Of a DNA stretch of 35,041 bases, positions 17,546 through 24,689 are shown one piece after another; the stretch's first letter is position 1; the number at the start of each line of letters is the position of its first letter. Below the pieces are notes generated by a model. It ran no database searches. It saw only the letters and a list, made by a program, of their open reading frames with translations, and had not been told where the DNA came from. The position numbers were made by a program, and so were the translations under genes. This stretch comes from Deltaproteobacteria bacterium (GTDB lineage Bacteria; Desulfobacterota; WTBG01; CAIYCZ01; CAIRTM01). The stretch lies in NCBI GenBank assembly GCA_024276465.1, contig JAJRXD010000032.1:1-35041 (forward strand). Direction: 5' to 3'.

Positions 17546-17769
17546 CCGGAAAATTGCCACGAATTACTGCTGGAGAAACAATCAGAGCATTAGAAAAAGC
17601 AGGGTTTTTCTTTTCACGACAGAGTGGGAGTCATAAAATATACAAGAACAAAGAGGGGAAAAGAACAACTATTCCATATCACTCAGGCAGAATTCTCCAC
17701 CCCAAGACCTTAAAAAGTATTTTACAAGACGCAGATCTTTCAATAGATAAGTTTATAGAATTACTGTAA
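17542..17769 (+). CDS. hicA: HicA-family mRNA interferase toxin
   Basis: This 75-aa protein has the double-stranded-RNA-binding-like HicA fold, with the catalytic His31 in RQSGSHKIYKN, the PRITAGETIRALEKAGF start and a HSGRILHPKTLKSILQDADLS helix. HicA toxins cleave mRNA when freed from HicB. The frame is complete and the catalytic residue is present, so the pair looks active. Confidence 0.92.
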   Translation: MTGKLPRITAGETIRALEKAGFFFSRQSGSHKIYKNKEGKRTTIPYHSGRILHPKTLKSILQDADLSIDKFIELL

Positions 17770-17925
17770 ATCTCCTCCTCGGGACATTCGCTTCATGGCA
17801 TCCACCATGAAACTACCAGTCCCGGTTCAGACTTTCCTCTTTGCCGCATGCAAGCAATGCATACGTGCAGGACTGTGTCCGGGTCATCAGGATATTTTTC
17901 TTTGCCATCCAGCACACGGGTCGAG

Positions 17926-17979
17926 GTCTTGATTGGTGATCTAAATATTTTGTGGTATAGCTTAATCACTAATCAAGAC
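17926..17979. repeat. Inverted repeat downstream of hicA
   Basis: gtcttgattggtgat (17926-17940) and atcactaatcaagac (17965-17979) pair at 14 of 15 positions, with a 24-nt A/T-rich loop. On the minus strand a short open stretch (VLDGKEKYPDDPDTVLHVCIACMRQRGKSEPGLVVSWWMP) lies between 17812 and 17945; it may be a relic of a gene but has no clear start. Confidence 0.5.
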
Positions 17980-18027
17980 GTGACACTCTTTCTCCTTAGC
18001 ATTGTGCAGCCTGCATTTGCATTCTGA

Positions 18028-18606
18028 TTATCTCAATGCATCAATGTAGTATTTTTTCTTTTTTGAAATTGAGCCAATACACAATCCACAGAGAAAAACA
18101 GCACCCCCTGCTAAAAACCACCAGAACATTGCCGGTGGTCTGGGAAGTCTGTTTTTCTTTCTCAGCTTCTGCACATCCATTCTGAGATTGTAATTTTTCT
18201 TTTTGAGCAGCTCATTCTCAGCGATCAGTTCTGACAGGTTCCGAGACGTGTCTTCAAGGTTATTAATGCTTGTTTTCAGCCGGGTTACTTCATCCTTCAG
18301 TTCTTTTATAATCCGGGACTTGGGGGTTTTGGTGGCAATGTATTGCCGGGCTACCCAGCCCTCGTTACCAGCCTGCGTATGAACACGAATGAAACGTCCA
18401 TCCTCCTCAATCACCTTCACAGGTGAGTCACTCCGCAAAGTCTCGACATTAGCGCCCGTTCCCCTACCCTCACGAACTTTAATATAAAGCATGTCAGTCA
18501 CATAGCGTGTCTCGGCATAAACAGTTTGTTCACCAGTTCCAACTATAGCAACCAGTGAAGCAAAAAGCATAAATGCCGGTTTTTTGATTGTTGGTATCCA
18601 GTTCAT
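18028..18606 (-). CDS. SH3-domain membrane protein, TIGR04211/YgiM-like
   Basis: This 192-aa protein has a signal peptide (cleavage near VYA-ET, about residue 31) and a bacterial SH3 domain (TRYVTDMLYIKVREGRGTGANVETLRSDSPVKVIEEDGRFIRVHTQAGNEGWVARQYI, about 33-92). A coiled coil follows (about 100-150), then a C-terminal membrane helix (about 163-182) ahead of a KKKKYY tail. The layout matches the YgiM/TIGR04211 envelope proteins, whose role is poorly known. It lies downstream of the MORN lipoprotein gene in the same direction, 169 bases apart. Confidence 0.85.
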   Translation of the reverse strand: MNWIPTIKKPAFMLFASLVAIVGTGEQTVYAETRYVTDMLYIKVREGRGTGANVETLRSDSPVKVIEEDGRFIRVHTQAGNEGWVARQYIATKTPKSRIIKELKDEVTRLKTSINNLEDTSRNLSELIAENELLKKKNYNLRMDVQKLRKKNRLPRPPAMFWWFLAGGAVFLCGLCIGSISKKKKYYIDALR

Positions 18607-18775
18607 ATCAGCGCTCCTGTTTATGTATAGGGTACTACAGTCCTGTCACAGACAAAATGACCTGGGCTGTCATTTCACTACCACTATTGGCTCAGCTTTT
18701 AGATTTACAACCAAATTTTTCAGTCCTGCCAAAACAGGGACTGTGGGGCAAGAACCCCTGCTGCAAAATCCGGGT

Positions 18776-19357
18776 TTAACGTACATTTTTCCTGCTAAGC
18801 TGTTTTCCATTTGAAAATTCCATGCGGCAAACTAATTTGCCGTTCGCATCATAAAACTTACTGGCACCATCCAGCAGGCCATTTTTGTAGTTCCATTCCT
18901 CCATTATTTTTCCATTTTTGTAGTAGGTCCTGACAATACCTTCAGGTTTTCCGTTTTTATAGTAAGCCTCCCTTCTCATCTGACCGTTTTCGTAATAGAC
19001 ACTGGCTAAACCATCAAGCTTACCTTTTTTATTATAATGCATTTCCTTTGCCGGTTTACCGTTTTTGTGGCGTACAATAAGGGTCCCTTCCTTCGCTGTA
19101 TTTTCGTCACGAAAAATATCTTTTTCACTGGAATGGTTTCCTTTCTCAAAACCGTCTCCCTCTTTTAATACAATGGTTTTGGTGCCCTCAATGATTCCAT
19201 TCGTCATTGTTTGATCAGCCGCTGTATCCAGATTTTCAGTTTTGTTGTCTGAGCCGGGTTGAACAGATTTTTCAAAGTTTTTTACAATTTCTTTACCCTG
19301 ACATCCAAAAACCATAAACAAAAAAACAAAAATATATATTTTAATATTTTTATTCAT
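18776..19357 (-). CDS. Lipoprotein with MORN-type (YwqK-like) repeats
   Basis: This 193-aa protein has a hydrophobic signal and lipobox (MVFGC, Cys about 19). A low-complexity linker is followed by at least five MORN_2-type repeats of about 23 residues with the pattern Y(K/E)NGKxxGxxxxYYxNGK (LIVRHKNGKPAKEMHYNKKGK, LASVYYENGQMRREAYYKNGK, VRTYYKNGKIMEEWNYKNGL, SKFYDANGKLVCRMEFSNGK). Such repeats form stacked beta-hairpins and are annotated as YwqK-family antitoxin-like proteins. No cognate toxin is seen nearby, and an envelope role is as likely. Confidence 0.82.
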   Translation of the reverse strand: MNKNIKIYIFVFLFMVFGCQGKEIVKNFEKSVQPGSDNKTENLDTAADQTMTNGIIEGTKTIVLKEGDGFEKGNHSSEKDIFRDENTAKEGTLIVRHKNGKPAKEMHYNKKGKLDGLASVYYENGQMRREAYYKNGKPEGIVRTYYKNGKIMEEWNYKNGLLDGASKFYDANGKLVCRMEFSNGKQLSRKNVR

Positions 19358-19671
19358 GTTTTGCCTCCATTATCTCAATGTATTCTTTTATGTTTTAAAA
19401 TATCCTGCCATGAATGGTAAGAAAACAGATAAGTATTTTGCTACACCACATATATCCCTTTCTTTCATTTTATGCAACCCTCTTAAACCCGGAATTTGCG
19501 CTCACTAATGCAAAACCCGGGTTAAAAACTTTAAGGTATAGAAAAAAATCGTTGACTAAAACTTGTCCTGTACCCCCGCATCATCACACTTGTAAAATCA
19601 GGCATAACGTGATAAGTATTTTAGCTTTATTTTGCTAATGCTCGTGATCATAAAATAACCATTTAGATATC
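19358..19671. other. Intergenic region
   Basis: There is no convincing gene. A weak inverted repeat (ttaaacccgg near 19481 and cccgggttaa near 19515) flanks 23 bases; a related cgggtttaa string occurs at 18773-18781. A possible -35 (ttgact, about 19552) has no matching -10. Confidence 0.4.
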
Positions 19672-20109
19672 ATGTGGGATATTCTGGACAAACTTTACAC
19701 CGTAGCAAAGTCATACATGGGCAGAAAGGACCAGACGTCCGAAGACCGTGAAAGGATTTTTGAAAAAAAGTACCATGACCCTCAGGAATCCTCTTTCAGA
19801 AACACCTGGCAGGATAACAAATTCCGATCATCCAGCGCCCCCCCCGGATATGATCAAAATGATTACACTGATTCAGATACAGGTAAAAACTATCCGGGGG
19901 GGCAATCACAACTGGCAGAAGATCATGCAGTCTTTGGCCTGAAATCTCCCTCATCGCTAAAGGAGGTTAAACACGCACGCAACCGTGAGCTTAAAAAACA
20001 CCATTCTGATCTTCATGTTGACGATGCGGAAAAGTTCAAGGCATCAAATGAGATCATGCGGATCTATAATGCAGCTTATGAACGGCTGAGCAAATATTAC
20101 GACCATTGA
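19672..20109 (+). CDS. J-domain-like protein with HSD in place of HPD
   Basis: In this 145-aa protein, residues 84-142 follow a J-domain outline: AVFGLKSPSSLKEVKHARNRELKKHHSDLHVDDAEKFKASNEIMRIYNAAYERL (helices II and III with KxxNE-IxxIYNAAYE). The invariant HPD loop is H111-S112-D113, so DnaK stimulation is uncertain. The N-terminal 80 residues are hydrophilic and low in complexity, with a short hydrophobic start. It could be a degenerate co-chaperone or a J-like scaffold. No clear ribosome site precedes the ATG. Confidence 0.65.
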   Translation: MWDILDKLYTVAKSYMGRKDQTSEDRERIFEKKYHDPQESSFRNTWQDNKFRSSSAPPGYDQNDYTDSDTGKNYPGGQSQLAEDHAVFGLKSPSSLKEVKHARNRELKKHHSDLHVDDAEKFKASNEIMRIYNAAYERLSKYYDH

Positions 20110-20285
20110 AACAGCTCTGTTTTTATTAATCAAATTATTTCGCTAACCGATAGATAACAGGGCTGTTTTGAAAATACGCCAAACCATGCTATATTTATAG
20201 TAGAAGGCTACAGAGTTCAGCAAAAATCAGGAATCAAAAAAATACGTTCGTTGTTTTGTCCCATTTTATATAGGTTTGGGGCAAT

Positions 20286-20452
20286 AAAAAGGGCAGTCCT
20301 GTGGTCTAGGCACCCAGACTGCCCTAATTATTCTTACGTCCCTTTCAACCCGGCCGAATCAAAAGGAAACCCCAATTTCTATTAAAAAACTTTATTCGAA
20401 GCTACTTCATCTTCATCTCCATATCGTTGCCTGCTGATATATTTTAAATTTA
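20286..20452 (-). ncRNA. Two-hairpin small RNA, copy 1
   Basis: Read on the minus strand, hairpin 1 (20366-20341) has a 10-bp stem with G-U pairs around the loop CGGCCG. Hairpin 2 (20324-20291) has the stem GGGCAGTC/GACTGCCC and is followed by five T, a terminator. A promoter (TTGACC-17-AATAAT, 20487-20459) predicts a transcript of about 165 nt from about 20452. The stems differ in sequence from the two other copies while still pairing, and the loop and GCAGTCT core are kept. The target or function is unknown. Confidence 0.65.
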
Positions 20453-20458
20453 AGAAAA

Positions 20459-20487
20459 ATTATTCTTTTTTCAATAAAACAGGTCAA
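20459..20487 (-). promoter_or_regulatory. Sigma70-like promoter of small RNA copy 1
   Basis: TTGACC (20487-20482) and AATAAT (20464-20459) are 17 bases apart on the minus strand; each matches five of six consensus bases. Confidence 0.6.
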
Positions 20488-20510
20488 ACTAATACAGTCT
20501 GCTAACCCGG

Positions 20511-20846
20511 TCATGTGTAATATTTTATAGTATCTGTTGTGATTTTCTGGCTTTCGTTCACTAATGAGCCATTACACAATTGTGTTTGTATGTTATTTCC
20601 TTCAACTGACAGGCTCTTGAACTGTTGATTATATTGATAGGAGTAAATAAATTGTGCTAATCTTGATTCTATAAAATACAAGCCGGTATCAGGGGTGGAA
20701 GATCCAATAAAAAAAAAGTTGTTTTCCGGATAAATTGGCAGATTGTTACTGATGCCTTTCAGGTCGTTATGGGAGTAAAGAGGGATCACTTGCCTATAAC
20801 GATAATAATGCAGGTTGTGGAATGAGATGGTATTATTTATTCCCAT
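20511..20846 (-). CDS. Unknown 111-aa protein
   Basis: The ATG at 20846 was chosen for the GGAGG seven bases upstream; the longer frame to 20870 has no such site. The sequence is Tyr-, Asn- and Gln-rich (HNLHYYRYRQVIPLYSHND, GLYFIESRLAQFIYSYQYNQQF, EGNNIQTQLCNGSLVNESQ) with no signal peptide and no known motif. It stands alone in an A/T-rich zone, just upstream (same strand) of small-RNA copy 1. The good ribosome site supports translation. Confidence 0.5.
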   Translation of the reverse strand: MGINNTISFHNLHYYRYRQVIPLYSHNDLKGISNNLPIYPENNFFFIGSSTPDTGLYFIESRLAQFIYSYQYNQQFKSLSVEGNNIQTQLCNGSLVNESQKITTDTIKYYT

Positions 20847-21071
20847 TTTTCTCCTCCATTGCAAGAGCATGCATTGTCAACCAAAAACAACATATCAAAT
20901 TACGTGATAGATGCTATATTAAATATAGAATAAACATCTTGCTTTGTCAAGTAAAATTTGATTCGCATCAATTTTTCTGCTTTTTATTTGAAAAACACAT
21001 TACATATTTCACATTAACTGATATAAAGTATATTCTTAAATGAATACCGGATCTAATGAAAACCCCGGTTT

Positions 21072-21449
21072 TTATTTAACAATCACCTGTTTTAAATTAA
21101 ATTTTGCCCTGGATGATAAAATAAATCCATCAAAAATCTGCTGCGATGAATAGCTCATTTCTGTTTTGGCACATCCATAATCCGGGAAATCAATATAACA
21201 CATTGTTTTAGCATCATTTTCATTCACTTTTGTGGGTTCACAACATTTTCCGGATTTAACCCACTATAATAATTTCAGAAGTTTCACAATAATAGATAGG
21301 CTGGGTATTAAATAAATCAATGGTCTAATAATCGATGCTGACTTAATCAATTTTAAAAAACGATTTATTAACAGATCCAGCTTAAATATCTGTTTTGCAT
21401 ACCAAGCATATCGAACAAAACGATACAAATATGTTTTTTTGCTTGACAA
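21072..21449 (-). pseudogene. Remnant of a gene, 5' truncated, in-frame TAG
   Basis: A frame from a TTG (21449) reads YLYRFVRYAWYAKQIFKLDLL...SIIRPLIYLIPSLSIIVKLLKLL, then TAG (21266-21264). In the same frame it continues as WVKSGKCCEPTKVNENDAKTMCYIDFPDYGCAKTEMSYSSQQIFDGFILSSRAKFNLKQVIVK, ending at TAA 21074-21072. The first part is basic and hydrophobic, the second Cys-containing and soluble-looking. There is no ribosome site, and the 5' end runs into the small-RNA promoter on the other strand. It looks like the C-terminal part of a lost larger protein; the family is not recognised. Confidence 0.45.
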
Positions 21450-21471
21450 GCCAAAATTATTATATTATATT
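21443..21471 (+). promoter_or_regulatory. Strong sigma70-like promoter of small RNA copy 2
   Basis: A perfect TTGACA (21443-21448) is followed after 17 bases by TATATT (21466-21471). It is the best promoter in the window and no ORF with a ribosome site follows; transcription should begin near 21478. Confidence 0.75.
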
Positions 21472-21477
21472 GTTACA

Positions 21478-21749
21478 CAAAGACAAAACTTGAGGGTTGA
21501 GATGCTAAACATACAAGTAAAGGCTTAACTCCAGCCCAATCTGAGTGCTCACGCAGGAAACATATCAAGCTAAAGAAGAACGGCGTATAATGACAACTAT
21601 CGGGAAGAATATAATTAGCAACATAGTTTAACAATTGACAGCAACAAAAAATACAGAGTCAGCTTGCTTGATTCGGCCGAATTAAACAAGCTAAAACAGA
21701 AAAGCAAGGCAGTCTAGGTGTCTATAAACACTCGGGCTGCTTTTTTTTT
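21478..21749 (+). ncRNA. Two-hairpin small RNA, copy 2
   Basis: The predicted transcript is about 270 nt, from the strong promoter to a T9 tract (21741-21749). Its 3' part holds hairpin 1 (21661-21692; outer stem agcttg/caagct around a CGGCCG centre) and hairpin 2 (21709-21740; gcagtct/gggctgc with G-U pairs, inner GTGT/ACAC). The first 180 nt are less structured and contain only a very short possible peptide (ATG at 21501, MLNIQVKA). Two further copies lie in this zone. Confidence 0.65.
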
Positions 21750-21802
21750 GCAGAACATGTATTGAAGTAATATATGTCCAAAAGGTCAGCTTAATTAGTG
21801 CC

Positions 21803-21943
21803 TGAACGGAAAGTCCATTAATTACACTTTTTCTGTCATTGCGAGGGAAGCATGACCGAAGCAATCTCCTGGAAACAAAGGGATTGCTTCCCCGATTTTG
21901 ACGGGGCTCGCAATGACAACTCGGAATCAGGACTTTTCGTTCA
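21803..21943. mobile_element. MITE-like inverted-repeat element, copy 2
   Basis: This 141-bp element matches the reverse complement of 3700-3843 along its length, including the ends tgaacggaaagtcc (21803-21816) and ggacttttcgttca (21930-21943) and the inner attgcgagg/gaagcaatctcctggaaac parts. Differences concentrate in the segment near 21890, where the complementary arms also change. It sits between small-RNA copies 2 and 3. It has no ORF. Confidence 0.8.
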
Positions 21944-22057
21944 GCCAGTAATTACAGCAAAATTCGTATTTAATTTCAAGGCTCGAAAACTTATCAGGTG
22001 AAAATGTATTTATTAAAAAACATAAACTAAATTGCAGTTCCAGAAATTACTGGAGAA

Positions 22058-22146
22058 CCCAGCTTGATTCGGCCGGATCAAGCTGGGTAATTGAAACAAA
22101 AGAGGCAGTCTAGGTGTCTATAAACACTCAGACTGCTTTTTTTTTT
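22058..22146 (+). ncRNA. Two-hairpin small RNA element, copy 3
   Basis: Hairpin 1 (22058-22087) has a perfect 11-bp stem cccagcttgat/atcaagctggg and loop tcggccgg. Hairpin 2 (22105-22136) has gcagtct/agactgc, inner gtgt/acac, then T10. Hairpin 2 and its loop are almost identical to copy 2. No convincing promoter was found between the inverted-repeat element and hairpin 1, so the 5' end is undefined; the coordinates cover the conserved part only. Confidence 0.6.
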
Positions 22147-22446
22147 GCATTTTGAAAGATTATAAAAAAATGAATTTAAGCTTAAATCACCCGGACATGA
22201 AAGATCCGATTAAGGGTGCAACACAATTGAAAAAAAGAATTTATTGTTCAAGCAGTGGGGTTAAACAATTCTGCAGGGTGGAAATGTATATATGCAACCT
22301 GCTTTTTGTAAAACCGATGAACAGCATCTTGTGTGACTGTCGAATGTCATGGGGAGAATCTTACATTTGCACATGTAAAACGAGAAAAGAAATTTATAAG
22401 CGTTATAAAATTTAATCTTTCACCAACTTTAGAAAGGAGGATGCAG
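22147..22446 (+). other. Upstream region of the cytochrome cluster
   Basis: An 87-codon frame (22152) is open here but has no ribosome site and reads like non-coding sequence. An inverted repeat ttacat-ttgcac-atgtaa spans 22361-22378. A promoter for the cytochrome genes probably lies in this stretch, but I could not pick one with confidence. Confidence 0.35.
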
Positions 22447-22536
22447 GTGAAAAAACATACTTTATTTACAATGAGCCCTGGGTTTCAAGTAAAAGGGCTT
22501 ATATGTAAGAACAATTCAATTCAAGGAAGGAGGTGA
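22447..22536 (+). CDS. Possible 29-aa leader peptide ahead of cytochrome genes
   Basis: A GTG at 22447 sits six bases after AGGAGG and reads MKKHTLFTMSPGFQVKGLICKNNSIQGRR. The TGA lies within the ribosome site of the first cytochrome gene, whose ATG follows three bases later. That spacing suggests coupled translation or a regulatory leader. The peptide has a basic end but no proper signal sequence, and it may be noise. Confidence 0.35.
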   Translation: MKKHTLFTMSPGFQVKGLICKNNSIQGRR

Positions 22537-22539
22537 AAA

Positions 22540-24588
22540 ATGCATGTAAAAACAAAAATATTTTCATTAATCGTTGCCATAACCGCCATTACTTTTCTGG
22601 TTACAGGCGCTGCCCGGGCAGATATCTCACCACCACCGGCTAATCAGCAGTTTGGCACTGATGATGGAATATTTAACAATCTTGTCGAGATGGATTGCCG
22701 TGCATGCCACGATGACCCCAGCCATATCTGTTCTACTTCAAATATTGACCGGCATCATTTGCTGTATGGAAGTACTCTTCGACAGGGTGAATGTTCTGTC
22801 AATGGCAATGTCTGTCTGTCTGATGCTGGCTGTGATCCCACCATCTGTTCGGATAATAACACAGGTGTACTTTGCAGTGTTGACACTGACTGTCCCGGTT
22901 TTGCTTTAGGCGAAACATGCGGTGAGGTATGTATTGGTGAAACAGCTGCCCCTGTTGTTGATGCTGACCAGGATGGAATTGAGGATACTGTCTATGGGTG
23001 CTTGAACTGCCATGCACAGGATAGCGGCGGTGGGGTTATCTCATTCGTTGTAGAAAGAGATTGCCTGCAGTGCCATGACCAGGTTCCAGGGGAAGGCTCT
23101 GTCCATCACCTGACTGCCACGGCACAAGGACTCAATTCGCCGATAGGGGATCCGAATGTTGGTGACTGCACTCCCTGTCATGGCAGCCTTGTTGACGATA
23201 TCGGAGATGGACATATGATACCTGTCTATACTCCTTCACTGGTAACTCCTTCTCCCAGCAATGGTGATGGTGTTCCACTCAACAGCCGTGGAAACGGTGC
23301 AGGTGCCTGTAATTACTGCCATGACTCTGGCACTGATAATGCCACTGGAGTTCAAGTCTTCACAAATGCTGACACCCATCATAATACGGGTGTCTTCATG
23401 TCTGAAACAGGTGTGCCAAATAACAGTGCATGCTTATGGTGTCACAATATGTTTCAGCCTGAAGAGTATAATATTCGAACGTGTGAGGGCTGCCACGGAT
23501 ATGAGTCACTGCATAACATTGCTGTTGACTCAGATACTGCCTGTTTGCTTGATCCAGGCGACCCATCCTGTGAGGTTGTCATAGGCGGAGAAAATCCAGG
23601 ATACAGCCATGTCGGTCATGATAATGACTGCTGGGGTTGCCATGGATTTGCTCAAACCAGTGCTGCGCTTGGTTCCGGACCTGCAGTACCGTTTATCGAT
23701 AACTCTGATGTACTGGTAATTACTGCAGGTACAGATACTGCGCTTACTCTGACTGGTTCGGCATTTACAAATCTTATTGATACGTTCCAGTGGGTCTCAT
23801 CAGTTGTTCTCACTGCTGAAGATGGTTCATCGATGCTCCTCAGCCCTGACAGCATCACTCAGGGATCATTGACAGTAACTATCCCTGCCACACTGTTACC
23901 CGGAAACTATACACTCCGGGCAGTAAAGGGGAACTATACCTCAAGCAACCCTGTTGTCATCAGTATTAAGCCTGAGGTTGTGATAACTGATGTCATCTAC
24001 GACGACAGTACTGGGATAATAAGGATCAACGGATCCGGGTTTAGTGCTGCACCGCCAGAGGGATCAGAAGAGTACATCAATGTAAAGGTCGATAATACAC
24101 CCGTAGTGACCTCATCCTGGACAGACACCCAGATTACAGCGTCTGTACCAAGCTATGAGGGAAGCGTATTCGTTAATTCTCTATTCTGCTCAGCCAGCAT
24201 TGAGAGCAGTCCTGAAATATGCAGCAATGGATCAGATGATGATGGAGATGGACTTGTGGACTGTTATGACCCTGACTGCTCTGACGACCTGTCATGTCCC
24301 GAGAATTGTGACAATGGAATAGATGATGATGCTGATGGATCTGTTGACTGTGACGATTCAGAGTGTACCGGCAATCCTGTATGTAGTTGTGAAAACTGTA
24401 TTGCTGACATAAATGCAGACGGAATTGTTGATATTTTCGACCTGGCAATATTAAAGAATGAATACACCAGGACTGACTGCAGTATAAATAACCCATGCTC
24501 TTCAGACCTGAATAAGGACAACGTTGTTGATATTTTCGACCTGGCAATAATAAAGAATGAATATTTAAAAGAAAACTGTTGTATATAG
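22540..24588 (+). CDS. Octaheme c-type cytochrome with IPT, MopE-like and dockerin modules
   Basis: This 682-aa exported protein has a signal peptide (cleavage after AARA, about 27) and eight CXXCH haem sites (CRACH 53-57, CLNCH, CLQCH, CTPCH, CNYCH, CLWCH, CEGCH, CWGCH). Between haems 1 and 2 is a disulfide-type Cys-rich insert. Then comes an IPT/TIG-like double beta domain (LVITAGTDTALTLTGSAF..., PEVVITDVIYDD...GSGF). Two MopE-like acidic repeats follow (CSNGSDDDGDGLVDCYDPDC, CDNGIDDDADGSVDCDDSEC), probably calcium sites. The end is a double dockerin type-I repeat (ADINADGIVDIFDLAILKNEY; DLNKDNVVDIFDLAIIKNEY) and a terminal CCI. A perfect AGGAGGTG precedes the ATG. The likely role is extracellular electron transfer. 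Confidence 0.93.
   Translation: MHVKTKIFSLIVAITAITFLVTGAARADISPPPANQQFGTDDGIFNNLVEMDCRACHDDPSHICSTSNIDRHHLLYGSTLRQGECSVNGNVCLSDAGCDPTICSDNNTGVLCSVDTDCPGFALGETCGEVCIGETAAPVVDADQDGIEDTVYGCLNCHAQDSGGGVISFVVERDCLQCHDQVPGEGSVHHLTATAQGLNSPIGDPNVGDCTPCHGSLVDDIGDGHMIPVYTPSLVTPSPSNGDGVPLNSRGNGAGACNYCHDSGTDNATGVQVFTNADTHHNTGVFMSETGVPNNSACLWCHNMFQPEEYNIRTCEGCHGYESLHNIAVDSDTACLLDPGDPSCEVVIGGENPGYSHVGHDNDCWGCHGFAQTSAALGSGPAVPFIDNSDVLVITAGTDTALTLTGSAFTNLIDTFQWVSSVVLTAEDGSSMLLSPDSITQGSLTVTIPATLLPGNYTLRAVKGNYTSSNPVVISIKPEVVITDVIYDDSTGIIRINGSGFSAAPPEGSEEYINVKVDNTPVVTSSWTDTQITASVPSYEGSVFVNSLFCSASIESSPEICSNGSDDDGDGLVDCYDPDCSDDLSCPENCDNGIDDDADGSVDCDDSECTGNPVCSCENCIADINADGIVDIFDLAILKNEYTRTDCSINNPCSSDLNKDNVVDIFDLAIIKNEYLKENCCI
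24427..24563 (+). repeat. DNA direct repeat encoding dockerin loops
   Basis: The 38-nt segments at 24427-24464 and 24526-24563 differ at one position. Close relatives occur in the 3' ends of the three other dockerin genes (near 27690, 27780, 29240, 29335, 30950 and 31045). Such near-identity within one gene points to recent duplication or conversion. Confidence 0.8.
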
Positions 24589-24689
24589 GAAAGTTTTTAA
24601 AGGAGGAGAAAATAAAAAGCATAAATCAGGCAACTTGCTAAAAAGCAAGATATTTTAATAATTTAATCTTCAAATTGAAAGGATTTGTC

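Noticed and set aside
17820-17870. Minus-strand gaggaaagtc resembling the RNase P RNA signature
   Set aside because: No supporting P RNA helices or length around it; only ten bases match.
18722-18747. Hairpin cagtcctg/cagggactg as terminator of the MORN lipoprotein gene
   Set aside because: On the minus strand it is followed by A's rather than T's, and the stem has a bulge.
20286-22146. Cyclic-dinucleotide riboswitches upstream of cytochrome genes
   Set aside because: None of the GEMM consensus blocks is present; the two-hairpin units end in terminators and two lie far from the cytochrome start.
22152-22415. 87-codon ORF before the cytochrome cluster
   Set aside because: Begins in the terminator tail of small-RNA copy 3, has no ribosome site and reads as non-coding.
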